In this document: positions 51,801 through 60,755 of the stretch, piece after piece
How positions within the stretch are numbered: position 1 is the stretch's first letter
How the letters are laid out: every line of letters begins with the position of its first letter
From: CAWCTB01 sp963798275
GTDB lineage: Bacteria; Acidobacteriota; Terriglobia; Terriglobales; Acidobacteriaceae
Assembly: GCA_963798275.1 (NCBI GenBank)
Contig: CAWCTB010000009.1
Location: 1-64,000 of the forward strand
Direction: 5' to 3'
DNA length: 64,000 bases
Program-made: the position numbers and the translations under genes
Notes under the pieces: model-generated
Databases searched by the model: none
What the model was told of the DNA's origin: nothing
What the model saw: the letters and a program-made list of their open reading frames with translations, nothing else

Positions 51801-52443
51801 ATGGTTAAGATACGCCTGGTTTTACTGTCGTTGTTGGTAGCCGGGCTTTTGACGGGAATCAGTTACGCGGATCAGCAGGTAACCCTGGGTGCCAGCCCGC
51901 TAGGCACCATCAATTTCACTGGAGCTGGTTCAACCCAGATCTCCTTTACTGGCAATTGTGGCGCGGATTGCCTTAGCGGATTCGCTTACCTCGAGTACAA
52001 CTCAGGGGATTATAAGTTCTGGATCACGGGTGGAACCCCAAGCTTGGGAGCCCCTTCCGGCAACGACTTCCCCATCCTTGCCAACGGGGCGACGCTCCAC
52101 CTGCAGGTCGACATCGCTGGTAGCCAACTGGTTACCACGGTGGCCTTGGCAACTCTGACCGATGGCAGCAACGCGCCGCGCATCGTCGGCACCTCCACCG
52201 TGCAGTCGGTGAGCGGGGCCCTGTTCGCCGGCGTGTGGGCAGTTGGTCAGGTTGACCCCTTCGACTTTGTGGTTAACCTCAAGGGCCAGCCAACTGTGGA
52301 TTATGTCTACCTCAATGGAGGAACAACTCGCGGCCCGATCTCCAGCGGAGAGATCACCGACGCCGTTCCGGAGCCGGGCAGCCTCCTGCTGCTGGGCACC
52401 GGTTTCGCCGGTTTGTTTGGCTTTCCTCAAGAAGCGCCGCTAG
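51801..52443 (+). CDS. PEP-CTERM sorting domain protein 1, frameshift just before the basic tail
   Basis: About 214 residues when restored. Signal peptide VKIRLVLLSLLVAGLLTGIS, then mature start ADQQVTLGASPLG, which is like the other two PEP-CTERM proteins here (DQVTLGQS, SQITLGQS). A Cys pair GNCGADCLSGFAYLEY recurs in all three. The sorting signal is VPEPGSLLLLGTGFAGLFGF followed, after removal of one extra C at about 52423, by LKKRR and stop TAG at 52441-52443. As written the frame runs through a terminator to 52616 and lacks the Arg/Lys tail. It would be exported, cleaved and anchored by an exosortase such as the one at 59772. Confidence 0.85.
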
Positions 52444-52459
52444 TTCAGTTATTGGCAGT

Positions 52460-52497
52460 GCGCGTTCGCCCTGCGCGGGTGAACGCGCTTTTTCTTT
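52460..52497 (+). terminator. Terminator after PEP-CTERM gene 1
   Basis: GCGCGTTC-G-CC, loop, GG-GT-GAACGCGC followed by TTTTTCTTT. Its place 16 bases after the restored stop (52443), and inside the apparent longer reading, supports the view that the gene really ends at 52443. Confidence 0.85.
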
Positions 52498-52617
52498 GTG
52501 CCCCCGAAGTTCCATCTCAGCCCCTTTTCGATTACCTCCCTCTCGGGGGTAACCGCTTTGAATCCTCGACACCCATTATCAACAGTTGCCAAGCTGTCCA
52601 GCAGTTCTCCACTTAAT

Positions 52618-52631
52618 TGCAAGTTCTTGCA
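52618..52631 (+). promoter_or_regulatory. Activator-site candidate upstream of PEP-CTERM gene 2
   Basis: TGCAAGTTCTTGCA: six-base arms TGCAAG/CTTGCA around two bases. The same palindrome, slightly changed, lies at 53646 before gene 3 at the same distance from the start codon (230 and 229 bases), and both are followed by CAT. Confidence 0.55.
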
Positions 52632-52654
52632 CATGTTAGCGAATGCATGCTCTC

Positions 52655-52667
52655 CAAGCCATTGATT
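52655..52667 (-). promoter_or_regulatory. IHF-consensus site before PEP-CTERM gene 2
   Basis: The minus strand reads AATCAATGGCTTG, which fits WATCAANNNNTTR at every defined position. It lies between the palindrome and the -24/-12 element, where IHF bends DNA at many sigma-54 promoters. Confidence 0.5.
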
Positions 52668-52684
52668 TGTTTAAATCATGCTTT

Positions 52685-52700
52685 TGGCGGCAATCGTGCA
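52685..52700 (+). promoter_or_regulatory. Sigma-54-type promoter candidate for PEP-CTERM gene 2
   Basis: TGGCGGCAATCGTGCA has TGGC at -24 and TGCA at -12 with consensus spacing. The predicted start near 52711 gives a leader of about 137 bases, close to that of gene 3. Confidence 0.5.
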
Positions 52701-52847
52701 TATATCAGCTCCACTGGAGTGATGCCGCACGTGTGACTTCAGTCATTCTCTATCGCTTTGCGGCATCCACGCCGGCGATTCGTGACCCCACCAGTGCGCC
52801 ACTCGTGGGTCACGCTCTCGGCTCCAGTCAAACTTTGGAGGAACGCC

Positions 52848-53504
52848 GTGAAGAAAATCTATCTGGCCGCACTGCTGGGGCTATCGCTTTCCCTTTTAGG
52901 ACTGGGGACGGCCTTTGCCTCACAGATCACCCTGGGACAAAGTGACCCCAACAACTTCGTGAACTTTAGTGGAAATTTCACCGACTCTGTCGCCCTCAGT
53001 CATACCCCGTGCGGAAGCAACTGTATTCACGGGTTTGCCTACGAGGACCTCGCCGTTGGCTACTACACCCTGACGCTTTCCGGTGGGCCTCCGAAACTCA
53101 CGTCGCCGAACAGCGGAATCTACCCCTTCGACATGAACGGGTCATCGCTGATTCTGAGCGTCGTGCTGAATAACGGCCATTCCCTGATGGGCTTCGTGGA
53201 CCTCGATAATCTCACTGACAATACCCACAAGCCCAGGGTTATCGGCGATGTGACGATTTCCAGCTCCAACTTCCCGGACTATGCCGTCGGCGCCACAGTC
53301 CCGATGGACTTCATCGTCGATCTCACCGGTCATCCTACGGTGGACGATGTCTGGTACGGCCACTTGGACGTACACGGAAATGTGATCAGCTCAACCCACG
53401 GTCGCATCTCCAGCGGAGAGCTCCTCCCCACCCCGGAGCCTGCCAGCATGCTGATGTTGGGCAGCGGGCTCGCCGGCATATTTGGATACCTGAAGCGACG
53501 GTAG
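52848..53504 (+). CDS. PEP-CTERM sorting domain protein 2
   Basis: 218 residues from GTG 52848, chosen for its TTGGAGGA ribosome-binding sequence and because it opens the signal peptide KKIYLAALLGLSLSLLGLG. The mature part starts SQITLGQSDPNNFVNFSG and has CGSNCIHGFAYEDLAVGYYT, GATVPMDFIVDLTGHPTVDD and SGELLPTPEPASMLMLGSGL, then GIFGYLKRR: the PEP motif, hydrophobic stretch and basic end of exosortase substrates. It is a paralogue of the proteins at 51801 and 53875. Such proteins are surface or exopolysaccharide-matrix associated. Intact. Confidence 0.92.
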   Translation: MKKIYLAALLGLSLSLLGLGTAFASQITLGQSDPNNFVNFSGNFTDSVALSHTPCGSNCIHGFAYEDLAVGYYTLTLSGGPPKLTSPNSGIYPFDMNGSSLILSVVLNNGHSLMGFVDLDNLTDNTHKPRVIGDVTISSSNFPDYAVGATVPMDFIVDLTGHPTVDDVWYGHLDVHGNVISSTHGRISSGELLPTPEPASMLMLGSGLAGIFGYLKRR

Positions 53505-53522
53505 TAACATGACTTCCGGCCC

Positions 53523-53555
53523 TTCCTCCTCGCTGACTCCCACAGCGAGGAGGAA
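53523..53555 (+). terminator. Strong hairpin after PEP-CTERM gene 2
   Basis: A perfect 13-base stem, TTCCTCCTCGCTG and CAGCGAGGAGGAA, with a 7-base loop, 18 bases after the stop. No T run follows, so it may act as an mRNA-stabilising 3' hairpin rather than a full intrinsic terminator. Confidence 0.6.
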
Positions 53556-53645
53556 CCCCTGCGGCCGGCCTCGTCCGCAGTTTCTCCTCGGCCAGCTCAT
53601 CCTGCCGGGAAAAGCGCTCGTGTCCCTAGGAATTACCACTCTTTA

Positions 53646-53659
53646 TGCAAAATCTTGCA
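53646..53659 (+). promoter_or_regulatory. Activator-site candidate upstream of PEP-CTERM gene 3
   Basis: TGCAAAATCTTGCA, arms TGCAA/TTGCA around four bases. It aligns with the site at 52618: TGCAA, three variable bases, then CTTGCACAT in both. Confidence 0.55.
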
Positions 53660-53681
53660 CATACCAAATCAGGTTCTCCCG

Positions 53682-53694
53682 TAACATATTGATT
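53682..53694 (-). promoter_or_regulatory. IHF-consensus site before PEP-CTERM gene 3
   Basis: The minus strand reads AATCAATATGTTA, a full match to WATCAANNNNTTR, 36 bases from the start of the palindrome (37 in gene 2). Confidence 0.5.
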
Positions 53695-53709
53695 CGTAAA
53701 TTCAGACTT

Positions 53710-53725
53710 TGGTAACCAACTTGCG
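53710..53725 (+). promoter_or_regulatory. Sigma-54-type promoter candidate for PEP-CTERM gene 3
   Basis: TGGTAACCAACTTGCG matches TGG-N-A at -24 and TTGC at -12 with consensus spacing. The predicted start near 53736 gives a leader of about 139 bases. The best of the sigma-54-like sites in the window. Confidence 0.6.
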
Positions 53726-53874
53726 GTATAAGCATCGGCAGTGCTTCTGGCTCGAGGCCCGGTCGCTCGCGCGAGACCGCTTTCGTCCCCCTGTCGGCCA
53801 GAGAACTCGCTTCGGCCCTTCCCGGTATTAGTTCAGGGCCCGTAGTTTGGATCGGGTCTTAGCAGGAGCTAACA

Positions 53875-54555
53875 ATGCAGAGAATTGGCATCACCCTTCT
53901 CTTGGTCGTCTGCTTCCTCGGTTTGCTGACCGGTATCGCCACCGCGGATCAGGTTACTCTCGGTCAAAGCGTTAACAGCACAGCTTGGTTTGCGGGCCAA
54001 TTAGCCGATGCAATCAGCTTTTCGGCCACATGCAGCGGACACGCGGATTGCCTGTCCGGTTACGCTTATGACGGATACCTCACCGGCAACTACGACTTCT
54101 GGATCGTTAACGGCAACGCCAACCAGAACAACAACAACGGCGTTCCGGAGTTGGGCGCCCCCAATCAGCACATTTATCCCGTGCTCGCCAACGGCGCGAC
54201 CTTCAACCTTTCGATCAACATCAACGGGGACCTGCTCGGCGGTGTCGTGACCCTTGACACTGTGACCGGCGGTGGCAATGCCCCTCTTGCCCAAGGCAGC
54301 CTTGCCATTATGACGGCAACCGGCAGCACCTTCGCCGGCTGGCAAGTGGGTTCCGTCGCGCCAATGGACTTCGTCATCAACCTGTACGGCCGGCCTACGA
54401 TCGAGCAAGTCTGGACCGGCAATGCTGCCTCAACCAACGGACCCGTCTCCAGTGGCGAGGTCGTCAACCAACCCACGCCGGAGCCAGCCAGCTTGGCCTT
54501 GCTCGGCTCGGGTTTCCTTACAGTGGGAGCTTTTTTGAGGCGGCGTCGCGCTTAG
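53875..54555 (+). CDS. PEP-CTERM sorting domain protein 3
   Basis: A 226-residue protein. Signal peptide MQRIGITLLLVVCFLGLLTG, mature start ADQVTLGQSVNSTAWF, then the shared HADCLSGYAYDGYLTGNYDF, VAPMDFVINLYGRPTIEQVW and SSGEVVNQPTPEPASLALLG, with hydrophobic SGFLTVGAF and the tail LRRRRA. Ribosome-binding sequence AGGAG at good spacing before ATG 53875. It is closest in layout to gene 2, including the regulatory region. Intact. A clear terminator follows at 54585. Confidence 0.93.
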   Translation: MQRIGITLLLVVCFLGLLTGIATADQVTLGQSVNSTAWFAGQLADAISFSATCSGHADCLSGYAYDGYLTGNYDFWIVNGNANQNNNNGVPELGAPNQHIYPVLANGATFNLSININGDLLGGVVTLDTVTGGGNAPLAQGSLAIMTATGSTFAGWQVGSVAPMDFVINLYGRPTIEQVWTGNAASTNGPVSSGEVVNQPTPEPASLALLGSGFLTVGAFLRRRRA

Positions 54556-54584
54556 CGCAAAAGCCTCCTTCCCCTGCAATCCCT

Positions 54585-54618
54585 CCCCGATGCCCTTCGG
54601 CCATCGGGGATTTTTTTT
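54585..54618 (+). terminator. Terminator after PEP-CTERM gene 3
   Basis: CCCCGATG, loop, CATCGGGG, A, then eight T's: a textbook intrinsic terminator 30 bases after the stop. Confidence 0.92.
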
Positions 54619-54674
54619 GAGCGGCGAAACCCGTTTGCCACCACCGTTCAAACCCGCACCCCGCGAGACTTCTC

Positions 54675-54680
54675 TATAAT
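54675..54680 (+). promoter_or_regulatory. Possible sigma-70 -10 box for kdsA
   Basis: TATAAT, 45-50 bases before the likely ATG of kdsA. The -35 region has only a weak candidate (TTCAAA, spacing about 22), so this is suggestive only. Confidence 0.4.
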
Positions 54681-54724
54681 TCGCTTAGCCATCGCGCTCT
54701 GATTTTCCCGGAGTGAATCGACCC

Positions 54725-55556
54725 ATGACCCGATCCTTCCAAGTCGGCGACGTAACCGTCGGTGGTGGCCAGCTCTTCCTGATTGCCGGTCCCTGCGTCA
54801 TTGAGAGCGAAGCTCACGCCCTGACAATGGCCGAGGCCATCGCCAACATCGCCCGTTCCAAGGGCATTCCCTATATCTTCAAAGCTTCCTACGATAAAGC
54901 GAACCGCACCTCGGTGCGCAGCTTCCGTGGTCCCGGGCTTGAGCGAAGGCCTTCGCATCTTGCGCAAGGTCAGCAGCACGGCCAACGTCCCCGTCCTCAC
55001 CGATGTTCACCAGGCCGACGATGTCTCCCGCGTGGCCGACGCGGTGGACGTGTTGCAGATCCCCGCCTTTCTCTGCCGCCAGACCGACCTGCTGGCCGCA
55101 GCCGGCAGGAGCGGGCGCGCGGTCAACGTCAAGAAGGGACAATTCGTCGCTCCCTGGGACATGCGCCACGCTGTCGAGAAAGTCCGCGAGTCGGGAGGCG
55201 AACGCGTCTTCCTCACCGAACGCGGCTCTTCGTTCGGCTACAACAATCTCGTGGTCGACATGCGCTCCCTGGCCATCATGCGTCAGTTTGCCCCGGTCGT
55301 CTTCGATGCCACCCACTCCGTTCAGCTCCCATCGGCGGAAGCGAATGGTGGCGCACCGGCGAAGAGCGGAGGCCAGCCCGAATACATCCCCCTGCTGTCG
55401 CGTGCGGCCGTGGCCGCCGGCGTCGATGGAGTTTTCATGGAAGTGCACGACAATCCGGCCCAGGCCAAGTCGGACGGCGCGAACGCCCTCGACCTCAAGT
55501 TGCTGCCCGATGTACTTGACCAATTACTTGCGATTCATCGCAGCCTGCGCGTTTGA
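54725..55556 (+). CDS. kdsA: 3-deoxy-8-phosphooctulonate synthase, one-base frameshift
   Basis: Makes KDO-8-phosphate from phosphoenolpyruvate and arabinose-5-phosphate for lipopolysaccharide. The N-terminal frame has GGGQLFLIAGPCVIESEAHA and YIFKASYDKANRTSVRSFRG. At the CCCGGG of 54932-54937 one base is extra. Restored, the reading goes on as PGLSEGLRILRKV, NVPVLTDVHQADDV, DVLQIPAFLCRQTDLL and ERGSSFGYNNLVVDMRSLAI, then PVVFDATHSVQLP and AAGVDGVFMEVHDNP, the full KdsA set. Start ATG 54725 suits the GGAG at 54710; GTG 54713 is an alternative. Because KdsA is normally essential in Gram-negative cells, this break is most likely a sequence error. Confidence 0.92.
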
Positions 55557-55782
55557 CGCATCCGATTGTAAGAGAACTCGTTACGTCTCTTTGCGGACGC
55601 CATTGGCGGCCTCGCCTTCAATGCTGGAATTCGCTTTTGGCTGGCAGATTCTGCCTCTTAGACCGTAAAATATTGGGAAGCAGATAGGTCGTTGCTATCC
55701 TCTGACTGCATTGAAATAGGCCGCAGCATAACCCTGCCCAGCCGATGCGCTCTGCTCGTCAGACCACGCACTAATTGAAGGA
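55557..55782. other. kdsA-metK spacer
   Basis: About 230 bases. I looked for an S-adenosylmethionine-type riboswitch because metK and ahcY follow, but no recognisable conserved core was found by eye. AAGGAG at 55778 is the metK ribosome-binding site. Confidence 0.4.
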
Positions 55783-55791
55783 GTGAAGACA

Positions 55792-56967
<1,176 letters not shown>

Positions 56968-56975
56968 GCTTTTTC

Positions 56976-57001
56976 TCAGGAGCGGATGTGTCCGCTCCTG
57001 A
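56976..57001 (+). terminator. Hairpin between metK and ahcY
   Basis: A perfect stem TCAGGAGCGGA / TCCGCTCCTGA with a 4-base loop, 9 bases after the metK stop. No T run follows, so it may attenuate or stabilise rather than fully terminate; ahcY lies on the same strand. Confidence 0.6.
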
Positions 57002-57031
57002 CCGTTGCAATCTTCTTCTCTGACCGGTAGA

Positions 57032-57088
57032 GCGGGCCTTCAGGCCCGCGTTCCTGCCGCCAAATTTTGTGGGGCTTCGGCCCCGCAC
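57032..57088. repeat. Two GC-rich hairpins before ahcY
   Basis: GCGGGCCTTCAGGCCCGC (57032-57049) and GTGGGGC-TTCG-GCCCCGCAC (57069-57088). Such GGGCCTNNAGGCCC hairpins often recur between genes in related genomes. Here they separate metK from the ahcY ribosome-binding site GGGAG. Confidence 0.5.
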
Positions 57089-57106
57089 ACGAAAGAACGG
57101 GAGTTT

Positions 57107-58384
57107 ATGTCGACCACAACCACGCATCTGGCAGGCGATATCGCCAACATTGAACTGGCGGACATGGGCAAGAAGCGCATCGATTGGGCCAATCAGTCCA
57201 TGAAGGTGCTGCAGATCATCCGCAAGGAGTTCATCAAGAACCAGCCGCTGAAAGGCATCCGGGTTTCCGCTTGCCTGCACGTCACCGCCGAAACCGCCAA
57301 TCTCGCCATCACCATGCGCGACGGCGGAGCCGAAGTCGTGCTCTGCGCCTCCAACCCGCTCTCGACCCAGGACGACGTTGCCGCCTGCCTGGTGCGCGAC
57401 TACAACATCCCGGTCTACGCCATCAAGGGCGAGGACAACGACACCTACTACTCGCACATCATGTCGGCGCTCGACCACAAGCCGCACATCACCATGGATG
57501 ACGGCGCCGACCTGGTGACCATTGCCCTCACCAAACGCAAGGAAGTCCTGGAAGGCGTGATCGCCGGTACCGAAGAAACCACCACCGGCGTCATCCGCCT
57601 GCGCGCCATGGCCAAAGAAGGCGTACTCAAGTACCCCATCATTGCGGTCAACGACGCCGACACCAAGCACCTCTTCGACAACCGTTACGGCACCGGCCAG
57701 TCGACCATCGACGGCATCGTTCGCGCCACCAACTTCCTGCTGGCAGGCGCGAAGTTCGTCGTCGCGGGCTACGGCTGGTGTGGTCGGGGACTGGCGAGCC
57801 GCGCGCGCGGTCTCGGCGCGGAGGTCATCGTCACCGAAATCGATCCCACCAAGGCCATCGAGGCCGTCATGGACGGCTACCGCGTGATGAGCATGGACGA
57901 AGCCGCCAAGATCGGCGACGTCTTCTGCACCGTCACCGGCAACAAGAGCGTGCTGCGCAAGGAGCACTTCGAAGCCATGAAGGACGGAGCCATCATCGCC
58001 AACTCCGGACACTTCAACGTCGAGATCGACATTCCCGCGCTGGACAAGATGTCATCCTCGAAGCGCACCACCCGTGCCTTCGTGGAAGAGTATTCGCTGC
58101 GCGATGGCCGCAAGATCAACCTGCTCGGCGAAGGCCGCCTCATCAACCTGGCTGCAGCCGAAGGCCATCCTCCGTCCGTGATGGACATGAGCTTCGCCGA
58201 TCAGGCGCTGTCGGTCGAGTACCTCGTGAAGAATCACTCAACCCTCGAGAAGAAAGTCTTCCCGGTTCCCGAAGAACTCGACAAGCGCGTTGCCAAGTTG
58301 AAGCTCGAGTCGATGGGCATCAAGATCGATCGCCTCACCCCCGAGCAGGAAGAGTACCTGGCTAGTTGGTCGGAAGGAACATAG
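57107..58384 (+). CDS. ahcY: Adenosylhomocysteinase
   Basis: 425 residues from ATG 57107 (MSTTTTHLAG) behind GGGAG. Upstream reading is not conserved. Motifs: GIRVSACLHVTAETANLAIT, YNIPVYAIKGEDNDTYYSHI, NDADTKHLFDNRYGTGQSTI, the NAD loop VVAGYGWCGRGLASRARGLG and NSGHFNVEID. It hydrolyses S-adenosylhomocysteine to homocysteine and adenosine, relieving inhibition of methyltransferases and completing the cycle with metK. Intact. Confidence 0.97.
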   Translation: MSTTTTHLAGDIANIELADMGKKRIDWANQSMKVLQIIRKEFIKNQPLKGIRVSACLHVTAETANLAITMRDGGAEVVLCASNPLSTQDDVAACLVRDYNIPVYAIKGEDNDTYYSHIMSALDHKPHITMDDGADLVTIALTKRKEVLEGVIAGTEETTTGVIRLRAMAKEGVLKYPIIAVNDADTKHLFDNRYGTGQSTIDGIVRATNFLLAGAKFVVAGYGWCGRGLASRARGLGAEVIVTEIDPTKAIEAVMDGYRVMSMDEAAKIGDVFCTVTGNKSVLRKEHFEAMKDGAIIANSGHFNVEIDIPALDKMSSSKRTTRAFVEEYSLRDGRKINLLGEGRLINLAAAEGHPPSVMDMSFADQALSVEYLVKNHSTLEKKVFPVPEELDKRVAKLKLESMGIKIDRLTPEQEEYLASWSEGT

Positions 58385-58444
58385 TCGCCTGCCTGGAAGG
58401 GCGCACCTTCATAGGCCGCTTAAGAAAATTGGTTCCAGGCTTTG

Positions 58445-58472
58445 AAGGGGCACGGCTTTCAACCGTGCCCTT
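58445..58472 (+). terminator. Hairpin after ahcY
   Basis: AAGGGGCACGG, loop CTTTCAA, CCGTGCCCTT: a long stem with one bulge, 60 bases after the stop. Only a weak T-rich stretch follows. It resembles hairpin repeats seen between genes in related genomes. Confidence 0.5.
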
Positions 58473-58496
58473 AGCTTTGTTCCTTGGTAGTTCAAC

Positions 58497-59300
58497 TCAC
58501 CCATGAGTAGTGACGGGAAGCGTATGCCGGTTCCCATGAACCTCGTCACCGGATACTGACGCACGCTTCCCGCCAGATCGCATTCGTTTCCTCAGTTCGT
58601 TGTGAGAAACGTGGTGTCGTTCGTGGTCTTTCCGGGCTGATTCGATTGCGCAATATTCAATCAAGGCGTCCATGCTAAGACCCAGCATGTAGCTCCGATT
58701 AATGATCCCATAGCTATACGTTTGCGGGTGTGTGATCGAGTGGTAGTTATTCGAATAGGGATCGTTATTCACCTGCTGATCGAACTCCCCGAGGATTGCA
58801 TCCACCAGCCGCTGGATCTGCCGCTGATCGTTGGTGGCAATCGAACCATTAATCTGCCATGCCGTCACCAGCGAATCCAGTACATAAGCGGTCGCGCGTC
58901 CGCCGGCACCACCGTGACCTTGGTGTAACCCGCCCCTCCCATAATCGGGGGCGCAGTATCCGCATAAGGCCCGGTGTACGGGTTTTGCGAAGGAAACAGG
59001 CCGTAGACGTACTGTTCTCTCCGCTGCACCAGCGCACGTAATCGACCGTCCACTGGTAGATCTGACTGTATTCCCTCCCGCTCCAGCTTGGGCATGCCTT
59101 CGGGTCCAGCGCATGCTGGAATGCCAGGTCGCCGCGAGTCATGGCAGTCGCATCGCCCGTTTTCAACCAGTACCAGGCGTACGCGGGAGCCGACTAGCTA
59201 GAGCATTCAGATCAGTCCAGTCAATGCTGTCCATACCGTAATGCCTAGGATTCGTCGGCGGGCAGCGACGTGTTGTTGTAGGCGAAGTTGTAGTGGGTCG
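58497..59300 (-). pseudogene. Decayed gene, unknown family
   Basis: Pieces of one protein lie in different frames of the minus strand. From upstream to downstream they read NFAYNNTSLPADES (about 59290-59250), KTGDATAMTRGDLAFQHALD (about 59160-59105), YSQIYQWTVDYVRW, SQNPYTGPYADTAPPIMGGA and YVLDSLVTAWQINGSIATND with VDAILGEFDQQVNNDPYSNN and THPQTYSYGIINRSYMLGLS. At least three frame changes and a stop after PADES interrupt it, far more than a single error. It looks like the C-terminal part of a longer secreted protein of a kind common in Acidobacteria. I cannot name the function. Confidence 0.65.
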
Positions 59301-59771
59301 TGTTCCACACTAGAGACATGCACAGAAGAATTAGGGAGAGGTGCTTTTCTGGGCGATGAGGGCAAGATATCTACAGACCCATCTCAACTCCTTAAATTTT
59401 TTTTCGTCGATTCGCTCCGGCTGCGCGTTTGTTGGTTCCGAATCCACTACGCCCCACAGCAAGTCCACACACCACATCGGAACTGACCCATGGACCTTGA
59501 GTACCAACAGTGCACCAAAGTAACTTCGTGATGGTTACTTTCGTTGTATACTTTGAGGGTCGCTCCATCTCGCAAGTCCGCAGAAGCTGTTTTCCCTTCT
59601 TGCCGATGGACAGGAGAGCCCAAACTAGCGCCAGGCTAAGGTTGCGGGAACTTCATCGCGACGTGCCTCGTTGCTGACTTGTGGGGCGATTCTGGTGTAG
59701 GCTAAAGTGCGCTGTCCGCAAGAGGTACGCGGAACAGTGGTAGACCGCCCAGCGAACGGAGCAGCTTTAAC
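59301..59771. other. Intergenic region before the exosortase operon
   Basis: About 470 bases. It contains the inverted repeat at 59517-59541 and an A/T-richer stretch (GTATACTTTGAGG at about 59546) that may belong to the promoter. No reading frame with recognisable motifs. Confidence 0.4.
59517..59541. promoter_or_regulatory. Inverted repeat, possible operator
   Basis: AAAGTAAC, nine bases, GTTACTTT: a perfect 8-base inverted repeat followed directly by a TATACT-like box at 59547. It could be a repressor site for the exosortase operon, though it is 230 bases from the start codon. Confidence 0.35.
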
Positions 59772-60755
59772 GTGGCATCGGCAGGAACCAAACTGACGGA
59801 TTCGGGATTGACCGCGGGAACCAAACAAGTCCCGCCAGCAGAGGGGGCTACTCCCCACAATCAGCTCGGCTGGCGCGATCTCAAGGCCTTCGGCTGGCCC
59901 GGTCTCCTGCTGGTCGCGATCCTGATCGCGCTTTATTATTCGATATTGCTTAAACTCGGCCAGCAGTGGTATCAGGATCCCGACTATTCCCATGGCTTCA
60001 TCGTGCCGCTCCTGTCTGCGTACCTGATATGGCAGCGCCGCGACAAGCTCGCCAAGGTACCGCGCGCGCCTTCCCTGTGGGGCCTGATCATTGTCCTGGC
60101 TTCGTTGGGGGTGCTCTTTCTAGGCAGCCTCGGCGCGGAACTCTTCCTCTCCCGCACTTCGCTGATTGGTGTCATTTGCGGGCTGATCGTCTATTTTGCC
60201 GGTTGGGCGCTGCTTCGGGCCTTGGCCTTCCCCATAGCCTTCTTGTTCTTCGCCATACCGCTCCCCGTTTTGATTTACAACGAAATCGTTTTCCCGCTGC
60301 AGTTTGTTGCCTCCAAGTTCGCGACCTCGATTCTGGAGATGCTCAACATTTTCCCCATCATGCGCGAAGGTAATGTCCTGATCATGCCGGGAATGCGCCT
60401 GGAGGTCGTGGAAGCCTGCAGCGGCATCCGCTCCCTCATGTCGCTGCTGGCCCTGGCCGCCGGCTATGGATACCTCGCTGAAAAGAGTGTCCCGGTGCGC
60501 TGGTTCCTGATCCTTTCGATGGTGCCGCTGGCGATCATCAGCAACGGGACGCGTGTGATGATTACCGCCCTGATGACCCACTACATCGGACCACAGGCCG
60601 CGGAAGGTTTTATGCACGAGTTCTCCGGCTGGGTCATCTTCGTCGTGGCTACCGTGCTTTTCCTTGCTTTGCATAGTTTGACCGTCGTGGTGCGCAAGAA
60701 AATGGGCTGGATGCCGGACGACAAATCGTCTACTCCGAAAGAGGTGGTCGCGTGA
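59772..60755 (+). CDS. Exosortase (EpsH/XrtA-type)
   Basis: A 327-residue membrane protein with about eight helices. It has the exosortase catalytic set: Cys216 in EVVEACSGIRSL, Arg261 in SNGTRVMI and His282 in FMHEFSGW. The N-terminal section PDYSHGFIVPLLSAYLIWQR is also a family mark. It acts as a transpeptidase-like enzyme in the inner membrane that recognises PEP-CTERM signals, as present in the three proteins at 51801-54555. The first 35 residues are soluble and poorly conserved. GTG start. It ends as GTGA with the EpsI gene, so the two are coupled. Confidence 0.93.
   Translation: MASAGTKLTDSGLTAGTKQVPPAEGATPHNQLGWRDLKAFGWPGLLLVAILIALYYSILLKLGQQWYQDPDYSHGFIVPLLSAYLIWQRRDKLAKVPRAPSLWGLIIVLASLGVLFLGSLGAELFLSRTSLIGVICGLIVYFAGWALLRALAFPIAFLFFAIPLPVLIYNEIVFPLQFVASKFATSILEMLNIFPIMREGNVLIMPGMRLEVVEACSGIRSLMSLLALAAGYGYLAEKSVPVRWFLILSMVPLAIISNGTRVMITALMTHYIGPQAAEGFMHEFSGWVIFVVATVLFLALHSLTVVVRKKMGWMPDDKSSTPKEVVA

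Noticed and set aside
52444..52616. C-terminal extension of the first PEP-CTERM protein
   Set aside because: It reads through a strong terminator, has no similarity to the paralogues, and removing one base gives the normal FLKKRR end.
55557..55782. A SAM or SAH riboswitch before metK/ahcY
   Set aside because: I looked for a conserved riboswitch core in the kdsA-metK spacer and the metK-ahcY spacer, and found only simple hairpins.
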